Shown: one piece after another, positions 14,288 through 25,800 of the stretch
Position numbering within the stretch: the stretch's first letter is position 1
How the letters are laid out: the number at the start of each line of letters is the position of its first letter
Assembly (NCBI GenBank): GCA_910591455.2
Contig: OU342816.1
Location: forward strand, 9,209,638 to 9,273,637
Reading direction: 5' to 3'
Source: Pholis gunnellus
Taxonomy: Eukaryota > Chordata > Actinopteri > Perciformes > Pholidae
Length of the DNA: 64,000 nucleotides
The notes under the pieces: generated by a model
The model's database searches: none
The model's input: the letters and a program-made list of their open reading frames with translations, nothing else
Told to the model about the DNA's origin: nothing
Translations under genes and position numbers: made by a program

Positions 14288-15619
14288 CATGTGTTAGGTG
14301 ATGGACGTGAGAGCACATAGGTGTTGAGCATCTTTCCAACGCAACTGTGGCAATGTGGCAATAGGAGTTTGACAGCTCCAGTACAGAGTTGTACTTGACG
14401 GCGTAGTTAAGTGGCACATTCAGGCCCTGTAAGATGCTCAGCCGTGTCTCCGGAAGAACCTGCCGCTGTGCTCGGAAAACAGCAGATGTGCTATTGTGTT
14501 GTGTAGATGTTGTGAAATAATACAGCAAATAAAAATCAAATACAGAATTTCAAAATGGAGCAAATGGTCTTGGAGTTGTGTTTTTAGTGAGACATTTAAC
14601 CAGTATTTTATTTTAAGTAAACATAGTTCTTTGTCCCCTCTCAGTGTATGTGTGTGTGTGCGCTCGTCTGTTATTGGGCATGTCTGCCTGGTAATGCTTT
14701 GGCTGCTGTTACGCAGGCCATTGTATTAATACGCTCTCTCAATGTGTTAATATACTGCGAGAATGAGAGCGAGAGACTGAGAGAAAGAGAGCGAATAATT
14801 ATGTTTCCCCTTTTGTCTCGGCTCCCTCAATTAAGCCCGAAGAGAGGCAGCCAGAGCACATGTCTACTTATCCACTTAAACCTCGGCAACAATAGGACCC
14901 CCCAAATTTGCCTCTATCTATCTCTCCCTCTCTCTCTCGTTCTTCATTTCTACCCTCCCCAGTTTTTCACAGTTTTCCATATCAAACTTCTATTCATAGC
15001 ACAGGACTCCCAATATGTGGTTTTTCTTTTTTTTCCATTCTGTGTCTGCACCAACATCACCACCCTCCCTCATCGTGGGTTTGGCCTGCAGCCTCGCCTC
15101 ACCTCTCAGCTTTACGTGGGTTTAGCAGAGAGCCCCTTCCTCTCCTCGTTACCCCTCTCCCTCTTCCGTGCTCTGCTGCAGGCCACGGGAAGGAGGAGAA
15201 ACTAAGAGACTAAACATTTTAGACTGTACACCGCCAGAGGAAAGGCAGCGTTGTGATTTCCCATGTGTTGTGTCAGACAGGATTGTTTTGTTTGTTCGGC
15301 CTGTGTGTGTGTGTGTTTTTTCACACTGAACTCAGACTCAGACAGATAGACGCACAGATGAACGATGTGGCTTGGCAACAGTATTTTTTGTTTGTTGCCA
15401 TTTTTTTTTACGAGTGAGTTATATTGCTTTCCATTTACCCACTATATGTGCCATCTATCTATAAAACATTTTAGATATCAAGTCCTGTGTTTGCATTTAT
15501 TGTCAAAACATTACACTGATGCCAGATTTAAAAGGAAAGCAGAACTAGCTCCAAAGTAAATATGCAGCACCTGTCATGCATTGTGTGTGCATTGTACTTT
15601 GTGTGTTTCTGTTTGTTTT

Positions 15620-15633
15620 GGGGGGGGGGGGGG
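15620..15633 (+). repeat. Poly-G tract (14 G)
   Basis: Homopolymer run after TTTGTTTT. Confidence 0.9.
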
Positions 15634-17187
15634 TAGGTGGCCAGCATGTGGGTTGGGATAAGTCTCATCAGGCCGGATGGGATGGAGGAGGGATGAGAAA
15701 TAAAGGCTGGAGGGAGAGGAAGAGGAGGAGAAGTATCAGGGTCAAGTTCAGCTTATGTAACTGCTTCCCACAGATGAGGAGAAATGTGCTGCAGTTTAAA
15801 TACACAAACACACATGGTGCAGGTTGACCGGTGGAACGAAACACTGTGTATGTGTTCTCTGTACGTGTTCAGCAATGGCCTTCACGTCTCTTATTGTCCT
15901 TTTCACTTCTCCTTTTCTGAACTCTCATTTCTGTGTCTTTTCCCAGAACTGTAACACGGTTGATTTATTGTATTTCTGCCCTAGAGAATAAACAAAGTGA
16001 CAGTACGTTATCTTATTATTAACAATGTTAAAAGCAGCAGCTGTAGGCAGAATGGAGTGAAAGTAACAGGAAGCAGTAAAGTCAGGCCAGCACTGTGGAC
16101 TTTAGGGAACAAATGCTTTGTTGGCCTTCCAAAATTACTCACCAGATGTGAAGGATGTAAACACACCCTGTACAGATTGACATCTGCTTTGCAATTGATA
16201 AAGGCTGTATTTCTCTCTCTCATTTTTTTTTTTTTTTGCATGACAGTGAACTGATTACTCCTCCATTATTTTCCTGCTTGTACGCTTATTAGAACACAAA
16301 TACATCTGATAGTGTTTGCAACAATGAGATCAGCAGTCAGTCTCCTGACCATCAGTTATATTTGCCTCGTTCTACACATAAACTACATTTTCAGAATCTT
16401 TTTCTGAACTGAAAATATGTGCAAAACTACACACAATGAGTGCACTTGCATACCTTCACACTATACATAGCACATTATGGAAATCCTGGTCTACTCTAAG
16501 CAGCTCAGGGCTGTTATTAGAGAAAATTAGGTCGTGTTGGAAAGGATCACTTAATTGAGTCTTAAGCTGAAAATCATTCTGCATAGCTGCTTTCATGTTC
16601 TGTCATTTTACCCACAATGTCCGTGTGTGTGTGTGCGCGTGCGTGTGCACGCGTGCACATCTCTTTGTCTGCAGGGAAACAAGGGGTGTTATCCCAAAAT
16701 AATTTGTGCACATGCCTGTACATGCCTGTGTGCTTTCAGGTTGGCAATGAGTTTCAGGTTGCAGATCAAAGAAATTGCAGTTGTTTGTGATTTATTTTCT
16801 CCCCCCTCAGGCTCAGACACTACCTCTGCTCTTTGTTTCTGATGATCTGTGAGTTTGTGTATGTGTGTATTTAAATGTGTGTTTCTTCATCTTACTTGCC
16901 TCACTGCATTATCTTAACTCCAGGCTTCCTGACCACAGTGTCCTTTATTCTCTTTTATCTCTTATCATATAGACCTCCTCTCTAGTGTGCTTCACAGCTT
17001 TCCTTTCAACTTTGCTTCACCCGCTCTATGTGTCCTACCTGGCAGATGCTCTGCAGTAGTTTTTAGAAGCACCTTCCCGTCCTCGTCTTCCTCCTCCTCC
17101 TCCTCTGTGATGCGTTTGACACATCAGGTCACTTTGAAGTTGTGAGAGCTCCACTGAAACACTTCTCTCCCTTCTTGTTCCTCTCAG

Positions 17188-17293
17188 GGCAATCTGACAC
17201 CGCCGTTTGAGGAAGTGTGGAGGATCATGCGGTCGGTGAGAGAAGACACCGCGCTGATGTGGAGCAATTGATGATGCGGCTGCTCAACCACAG
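17188..17293 (+). other. tiam1: Candidate TIAM1 5' leader exon with a small upstream ORF
   Basis: Bounded by a pyrimidine-rich acceptor ending CTCTCAG (AG at 17186-17187) and a donor CACAG|GTAACT (GT at 17294). It is 1.1 kb upstream of coding exon 1, where mammalian TIAM1 also has untranslated exons. It holds an upstream ORF of 14 codons (ATG 17227, TGA 17269-17271; reads MRSVREDTALMWSN). A second ATG pair at 17270-17275 runs across the junction into a stop just before the true start. G+C content is higher than in flanking DNA. Exon status is inferred from splice signals and position. Confidence 0.55.
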
Positions 17294-18399
17294 GTAACTA
17301 CAGTTTGTACACCTTGGTCTCTAACTGCAATAAAAGCACAGCAACAGTAATTTCATTTTGTATAGGGCTGTAAAATCCAGTTTATTTTAATGCTTATATT
17401 GCTGCTTTATTTTTCCTAACTTAACAGAAAAGAAACACAAGATTAAATAATTTGTTAAAAACAAACGTTATACTTGTTAGACGAGATGTTGTCAGTTGCT
17501 CTCTGCAGTTTGAGCCCACACTGAGAACCTGATGGTGTGGATTTGATGATGTGTGACTCACAGAGGACCAACTGCTCTGACAGCATTTGACTCAGCAGCT
17601 TCATGAGCTTACATAACAGAGAGCAAGAGGCGATGCAGGATGCTGGGATAACTTTGTGATCAGCAGTTAAAAACATATTCAACTGTTTAGGGAATATGGC
17701 TAATAAATAATTTCGACACCACTGAAGGGGAGAAGTGCTGCGGAAAGTATCAGGCGGTCCATCCTTGTATCAACCGTGCCATGCTGCTGCAGTGCACTGT
17801 AACGTTTCAAACACTTACATTTATCAAATTAAAATACAACTATTAAAAGTTTGGGCATTTCAAATGTTAGATGTCTTTGTAGTCACTGAAAATACTGAAT
17901 GGGACAACAGCAGAAAACCCTCAGGAAGCCTCTGTGAAATGTTAACTGTGCCTGTGCTCTAAATCAATTTTTAATTAACTCTGTTGTCCCTGTGCGACCC
18001 CGTCGAGGTGCGTCGTGCTGAGCAAATGACCAAATATTCAGGTCAGTTTACGTAGCCCAAAACTGGCCAGGGGAACCTCCCCCTCAATTGTTGGATACCC
18101 GATCCTTGATGTCATCTGCCTGACAGCTGAACTCAACAAGACATTCAAAGAGATCCTTGATACCGCTGACGTATCACCATTAGTTAATGGGTCATCAAAT
18201 GTTACTCACTCATCCAGCACAGAGATTGACCTGCTTTTCTGCTATAAATGTCAGTAAACGTGCCAATGCCACTAGAGGACAAAGCCTACACTTTGGTAAT
18301 GATTTAAAAGCAGAGTACATATCTCTCAATGATTTAAAAAATATCCACCTATATATATATATACAAGCTTAAATAATGTGTTTCATCCTTAATCTACAG
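17294..18399 (+). other. tiam1: Intron before TIAM1 coding exon 1
   Basis: Lies between the candidate leader exon and the acceptor at 18398-18399. A/T-rich, with a short (TA)n at 18352-18363; no other feature seen. Confidence 0.55.
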
Positions 18400-18406
18400 T
18401 TGAATC

Positions 18407-19062
18407 ATGGGAAATGTAGAAAGTCAAAATGGAGACAGTGGTTTCTACGGCGATGTGGCGGGACATCTCTCCCGAAAGCACACGTCCCGGTCACTCCGCA
18501 TCTCCAGCAAGCAGCCGGTCACCCGACGCTCCCGCCTCTCTTCTTCCGTGAAACAGGAACACAGAAACTCTGATGCCTCAACTCGCTCCTCCAGCACCCC
18601 TAGCATCCCACAATCCCTGGCGGAGAACGGCCTGGAACCGTTCAACGCCACAGATGCTTTCGGAGAGTTTGGCATCAACCCTCACTGGACGCAGCGCGTT
18701 GCTATGTCAATGAGCCCGGAGTCCTATCAACAAGATGACGACCCGTTGGCCACGCCGACTCCCGAAACCTCAGAGGCGGACACTGTTGCTCAAGCGGGGG
18801 AAGAGGACTCCATGGGGGGGGGGGGACGAGGTGGGAGACGTCGTTGGGGAGGAGCGGTACCTCCAGCGAATGACCGAGGGTCCACGGGAGGGAGGGAGTT
18901 TTAAAAAGAAGAGGTCCAAGTCAGCGGACATGTGGAGAGAGGACAGCCTGGAGTTCTCTCTGTCAGACCTGAGCCAGGAGCATCTGACCAGCACTGAGGA
19001 GATGATAGATGGAGGAGAAGAGGAGGAGGAGGAGCAGTTCACACGCCCCAGAGGCAATGCAG
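18407..19062 (+). CDS. tiam1: TIAM1 coding exon 1 (start codon; contains poly-G frameshift)
   Basis: Begins MGNVESQNGDSGFYG, close to mammalian MGNAESQ; Gly2 followed by Asn fits the known N-myristoylation signal. Splice acceptor AG at 18398-18399 leaves seven untranslated bases before the ATG; donor GT at 19063. The initial frame stays open to a TAA at 18902-18904, but from 18814-18825 (12 G) onward TIAM1 homology moves to the +1 frame, which reads GDVVGEERYLQRMTEG, then FKKKRSKSADMWREDSLEFS and an acidic Glu run. Taking the run as one G too long restores phase and the correct donor phase (1). Read literally, the protein would stop at 165 residues. Confidence 0.9.
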
Positions 19063-19778
19063 GTGAGGATGGTAAACACCCACTCACATGAATGCAGTCT
19101 ATTATCTTACAGAATACATGTCCGGTGTTTTCATGGAGTCATTCAGAGGCATACCTTTCATAGGTACAAAGAACACCATCGTCATTGTCAATAGACGTGC
19201 TAATAACATTTCTGGTCTTGAATGGATACAGTAGATATTGAAGATTTGGGAATTTTTACTCAGAATATACTTTTCAAAAGAATGATTTCTGATGACTGAG
19301 AAAAAGGTCAGTATATACGTTTATCTGTGCGTGTTTGCAGGGGTGTTATCTTGATTTGATTGGTTGTACAGGTGATGAGGGGGAGGAAGGTGGGAAAAAT
19401 TGCACCGAGACACTCACTGAGTAGCGAAAAGTGATTTGAAAAAAATCAACTGATTGAGGGTGAACTGCCCTCTATCAGTTGCAGTAGTTCAGTTGATCAC
19501 AGGGTTGTTAGCGTTGCTGGCGCTGGGCAGAAGCTCATGGAGATCAGGGCTACATTAGTCAGTAGCTGCTGAAGGTCTAAGCGCTGAGAATAATGGATGG
19601 GCTTGCTGCACATGCACACTCACATGCTCAAGCTCACTCACAACAATCATGCAGATTCACAGAAGGACACAGACACGGATGGAAAAGGTTAAGTCACACA
19701 TCAAATGTGGCGGAGTAATCTGAAAGTAACTGACAGTAATCAGAATACATTGACCTCACCTGGCTCACACACACACAC

Positions 19779-19837
<59 letters not shown>

Positions 19838-22800
19838 CACACACACACACACAAATTCACACACTGCCCTGCAATAACCACCTGTGTATATTCCAGGCTC
19901 AGCTGAAAGGGCATCGTCTTTGGACCATCTGTGCAGCCAGCAGAGTCCTGGCCTCAGGGGGCAGAGGAGCCGCTATGCTAAAAACCGGAGAGAAGCCCAA
20001 TGCGATGGAGAAGGGGAGGAGGGGTTGATGTCTCCTACCGAGGAGGATGGTGGCGGGTATGGAGCATTCACGCTCCCCTGCCGACGCTCCCACTGCCTGT
20101 CAGAGGGCTTGGCAGGGCTCGGAATCCCTGCTGCACCATACCCTGCTTTCCAGGGACGTCGTGCACAAACTACTCAGGTTAGATTATATGTTCTGAATAT
20201 GTGAATAAATATGCAAAGCGGGGGAAACATTAATCGGGTTAAGTCTTCTTTCTCTACTTTTCTGTGGTATCCTGTCTCTTCTGTCTCTCCTTTCTGAAAT
20301 ACAGACCCCTAAATGTAGAATGATAAAGGACTTTGTTTACCGGTAGTGTCCAGGAAGTTCAGTGTTCACAGACATCAGGACAGCAATTAACATCTTGTTG
20401 ACAACCAGAGACGTTTCCTGTGTGTAGTCATGCTGTGCAGTTGTGTGTGTGTGTGCATGGACATACATCCAAGTATACTGTGTATATTTGTGTAGCGGGG
20501 AAAGGGATTACAAGGAGTCAGATAGAAAGTTGCTGTGGGGCGACTTGTTCAACACTGGCCTGGTTTCCTGGTTTCCATTCCCCCTCCAGAAATTAAAGCA
20601 TTAAAGCGTAATATATTTCATGCCCCGTTCACTAACCACACACACACTGTCATAACACGTATAAATATGCACGCAAAGATATTTTGATCATAATTTAGAA
20701 GCTTTTATACGATGTTAAAAAAGCAGATTCACCCAGAGGATAAAACAGGAAGCAAAGTCACTGTTATGCAGCAACAAGAAGCCAATTAATAAGAGATCCA
20801 GCGGACAAAACGAAACTACATCTGTAGAATACAGAATGTAATTTCCATGTGTCATTGATTAAAAAAAATTGCCAAATAAGAAGGATCACTACAATAGCGA
20901 ACCAGGTTTTTCTTTCTACTCATTCCCAGAACCCCCAAGCAACCCTTGGATAGCAGAGCACACTAAGTGCTTATTATAAATTCATCCAGCCAGGCTTAGG
21001 GGGTTGTTAGACCGGATATAAATAGACCGACAACACAGCGAAACAACGAGAAAAACAGGGAGAAAGAAAAGTGTGAAAGCACAGAGAACCTCTCGCTCAA
21101 AGTGAAAGGCTTTCTTTGAGCAGAAGCCATAAATAATGTTTGTGCACAAACACATTCTGACTCACGAAAGCACAAACACAAAGGCAAAACTTTGTGTAGC
21201 CTAAGCTGGTTTGGCTTTGTTTGTGTGTATTTTGGCCATGTCATATTTTAATAACTGTATACATTAATTTAGTTTATGTAACGTTAGTTTTTTCTGTCTC
21301 ATAGGATATCTCGGGTGTTTTGGGCGAGGGAAGTGAGTATGGCGACAGTGGCATCGATGGCGTCACCACGGAGGTAGACGGGGACGGAGAGCTGGTGTCA
21401 CGGCGCTGTAAGGCCATGTCGGCCTCTTTCTCAGTGTACTCGGCCGCTGAGAGCAGCGTTTTCAACGGGAGCGACAGCGGGAGCAGCAGTGCCGGAGGAG
21501 GGGAAGGACGAGCCGGCGAGGGAGGCAGGGGAGGAGTGTACGAGAATTTCCGGAAGGAGCTGGACAATCAAGCCTGGGTTGGTTACTTTTATATGTGTGT
21601 CTTTTTTTTAAATACAGGTTTTAATAATAGATCCAACATGTTCGTTATTATTTAAATTCTTCCATCACTCTCTCGTCAGACGCATCAGGGTCGGGACTGC
21701 ACGGAGGAGGCTGGCTCCGCTGCGAGTGACGAGCAGAGCAGCTGCACACTCAGTAGTGCGTATCCACCGGACACTCTGATTGGCTGCGCGCAAGGCATAG
21801 TCAGGAAAGCAGGAGCTCTGGCTGTGAAGAACTTCTTGGTTCATAAGAAAAGCAAGAAGGTGGAACCTGCAACGAGGCGCAAGTGGAAACACTACTGGGT
21901 CTCTCTGAAAGGTGAGCATAGACCCCCCTGCTTTCATGTCTAAACATTCTTTGGATTTTTACCGGTGTCACATTCAGATAAACATCTTATCCTGACCGCA
22001 ACCTGTTTAATCTCTCTCCCTCTTTCTCCTGTTAGACTGTAATCGCATCAGTCTTTACACAGTCCATGCCCTTGGTTGTCACCTCCACTGTCCTCTCTCA
22101 CTCTCTTCTGTGTGGCCTTACGTTTCCTCCCCTCCGCCTCATCACCATTTCATTTTACAGCGGCATCCGTGTCCAATCCAATCTCGTCCTTTTGAAATTC
22201 ACAAGATACGGCATCTGTAGCTGCATCTCTGCCTGCCTCCTGTCCTCATATCCACCCCCCAACAATAAATTAATCTGACTGGCTCATAGTATTCATCCTG
22301 ACCTCATGTTATACGAGCTCTCGTGATTTTTATGATTGATGATGATGAATGAGGGATTACATTTTTTTTTTTTGCAGTTTATGAGGTATTTTTCACACAC
22401 ATTAGATTGTTGCAATGTAGTGGTCAACAGCCTTGTTTTCATAATTGATTTCAATAAACTTCAATAAAACGGTAAATAAAGTACTTAAGAGAACACCAGT
22501 AAGAACATTTTCTGACTTTCTTTTTTCTCTCCGGCTTTTTTCTCTTGATGTGTTCTTCCAGGCTGCACTCTTTTCCTGTACGAGTCAGACGGTCGCTCTG
22601 GGATCGACCACAACAGCGTTCCCAAACATGCATTGTGGGTGGAGAACAGCATTGTCCAGGCCGTACCTGAACACCCCAAGAAAGACTTTGTCTTCTGCCT
22701 CAGCAACTCAGTGGGAGACGCTTTCCTCTTCCAGGTAAAAGAGACACTGTTATTCAAATGATCCACTATCATGTTACAGTGCCTCTTCTTGGAGAAACAA

Positions 22801-25800
22801 CGGGAGAAGTAAAGTATTATACTCAAACAACAGCTGTATTGGGCCCACACATTTTTCAGTTATTTCATTATTTTTTGGGGTTACATGAAGTGTCAGATCA
22901 CCAAGAGAGACAGAGATTGATGGGAGTAAGAAGAGATCTAATTTCTCTTGGGGTGTGTTTTTGTGTGTGTGTGTGTGTGTGTGGGTAGCACACAAGTACA
23001 TGACATTTAGCCATGTGTGGGAGATAAGCCAGTACAGTGTACAGTGTCCATGTGTTTGTTTTATGTCTGACATGTTTAAAGGCCACACTGTCATACCATG
23101 ACAGTGATCCACCACAGAGTCCATTGTGTAATATTCAAATGTGTCTATTTATATGCATGGCAGCTGTCCACAGTGACGTTCAATCAATGCATGGGAAGAT
23201 AAGTAATAAGATGATGATGAGATTATTGTGACCACCTTCTGCCAGAGGCTAATAAAGGGACACGTGCTCGTATTCTTTTAGCTGTCAACTTCTTGATTTT
23301 TTAAAATGATTATTCTTCAGAGATGTCACCCATTATTTCTCCCTCATTCCTCTCCTGCCAGACGTCAGGCCAGACAGAACTGGAGAACTGGATCACGGCG
23401 ATCCACTCTGCGTGCGCCGCGTCTCTGGCTCGGCAGCACCACAGGGACGATACAGTGCGACTGCTGCGAACCGAGATCCGTAAACTGGAGCAGAAGATCG
23501 ACATGGACGAAAAGATGAAGAAGATGGGAGACATGCAGCTGTCGACCGTCACTGACGCCAAGAAGAGGAAGACCATTCTCGAGCAGGTACACGGAGCAGG
23601 GACGGAAGGAGGCAAAGGGGAGTTATGAGTCAGGAACTCTGAAAGTACTCAAACAGATTAACGCCTGTTTTCATACAGTAATAACAGGCATGGTCAAAAA
23701 CAGAGGAATCGTTATCAGTGTGAAATAGCCTTCATATATTTCCATACTGTAAATTAGTCATACTTTATGTCCATGTGATGCTGATGTGAACCAGGTTTGT
23801 GATCTCATGTGATGAGCACCCAACTGAATTCCTTTAACCTCCAGTTGAGTTGAGTGAAAACACCTAAGGCTACAGATGCACATCTTTGTACCTTCAAACT
23901 GCACTGTTGCTCTCACACACGGGAATCGCAGCGCTAAATCACCTTTACTGCATGCCGACATCCAGACAAAATGTTCTTGAGGAGTACTTGCAATGACAGA
24001 TGTGTTATGACAAATATTCCGACCGGTGCTCATTTATAATTACCTTCAAGTACAGCAGAATGCAGAATATTCATAACACGTGTTGAAACACATGCAACGC
24101 ATGCTATTAGTCCGCAGGTGAGCCTGCAATCTCTTGCTAATACTTCCATATTTAATAGCTGTTTTGAGACGAGTCACAGCTGGAATTTCAAAGCTCTTTT
24201 AGGATCTGATTTTTTTTTTTACTTTCAGTGGAACATCGCGTGTAGCTTTATTCGAACTCCATGCAAGTCTGGAGTTGCTGGTGAATGTTAAAGCAGCATT
24301 GCCTGTAAACATTGCCGGAGAGCTTAAGAATGTGCCCTCAAACAATAGGGCTCCTTATGGGAGCAAGCCTCTGTGTCTTTGTATGTGTGCGGCACATGGT
24401 TGATAGTCAATAAAAGAAAACAATATTACATAAAAAAGCACCAGGAAGGAGTCAATCTCAACCATGCAGAACATGTCCCATTTCTGAGAACCCACTAGGA
24501 CTTTGATTGCCTACTATAAAGGCACATTAACTAAATTGTGGGATCAAAGGACTGAAAAAGCCTTAACCCGAGTGGCTGATAACATCATTGTCTGACGTTT
24601 TTCAAGATCATTATCTGGAGCAACGTTAATCTACAAAATGAGTTTACATAAACAGACAGGCCTGGGATCTACGTTGAATTAAAGACTTAAAGAAAGAGCA
24701 GATGTATTAAGTCCTGGAACTAATAGGTGACGGTAGGAACCAGTGCAAATCAAGCCTAGATTGTGTTTCATTGCAAGTGTGTGTGTTCCTGTGTTCCACC
24801 TCCCACGGCCCACCCTGTGATACATTTCACATAGCACAGCAGGTCGTTGACTGGTGGGGGTTGTGTTGGTGAGTAATACCTCTCCACAGGGGCTTCAGCA
24901 CTCCCACATCTCACTCCTCCTGAAATGACCAAATAGCCATCTAACAAAGGGTGATATGTTATGCATATTCTATTATTATGATTAAAAAATTCCACCCGTG
25001 GCCAAATCGGCAGCAACTCCATGGATAAATCTGGATCCAATCAGCAAAGTCTGTTTGTCTTGCATAATCACAAGCCATCCCTTTCACTTTCAACTCATCT
25101 TTCCCTCTGTCAGATCTTCTTGTGGGAGCAGAACTTGGAGCGGTTTCACATGGATCTGTTTCGCTGCCGGTGCTACCTGGCCAGTCTGCAGGGCGGAGAA
25201 CCCCCCAACCCCAAACGCCTGCTGGGCTTTGCGTCGCGTCCCACCAAGCTGGCCATGGGACGACTGGGCATCTTCTCTGTCTCTTCCTTCCATGCCCTGG
25301 TATGAAAAATGTCCATGCACCCGCTCACATTTATGAACACACGTTTATTTTTAGTTCTCATGTGTGACTATTCATTCTAACTGTCTCCCTCACTTGCTGT
25401 AATTTGACTCTGAAACCTAATCAAAGCTCCTTAATCCAAAACTCAAATTCTGTCCCACATGTCTCTACATGTTCCCAGTAAGCATTGCGTGAGAGGCTCC
25501 TACCGCTGACCTTCAATATCAGCCCAGCTTGTAGAGTGGGTGTGTTTATCTGGCTCTTAGTGAGCATCTTGTCACATACGCCCACTGAAAGAATTTCTGC
25601 TTGCTTGAAAAATCTGCAAACTAAAGACAGTACATGTAGCCTGAGGTTAAAACACACTCAAACCTAACTATGGTTAATTAAGAGCAAGCTGAATGGAAAA
25701 GGCTAAATGGTGAACATCCCTATATTAGCTTTGCACGGTAGCTATGAACCGTGCTCGCGTTGTCACCTCGAGCGCTCCCAAGAATGTACAGGATAGAACT

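Larger units (their letters stand above)
3733..17187. other. Large non-coding stretch (probable TIAM1 5' intron or upstream DNA)
   Basis: Thirteen kilobases with no recognisable exon on either strand. Contents seen: TG microsatellites (about 5640-5677, 14256-14286), pyrimidine-rich DNA at 9440-10340, an AT palindromic repeat at 10898-10946, and G runs at 13020-13033, 14041-14062 and 15620-15633. The longest open frames here are Pro/Ser- or Gly-biased reads of these simple tracts. Confidence 0.6.

Noticed and set aside
14648..15205. 185-codon open frame, + strand
   Set aside because: Reads TG, GA and CT-rich simple sequence; Leu/Ser-biased with no homology.
18445..18678. Reverse-strand open frame across TIAM1 exon 1
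   Set aside because: Shadow of the coding strand.
18407..18904. TIAM1 as a pseudogene because of the exon 1 stop
   Set aside because: All other exons, splice sites and catalytic regions are intact and phase-consistent, and the break is at a 12-G homopolymer, so a sequence error or single indel is far more likely.
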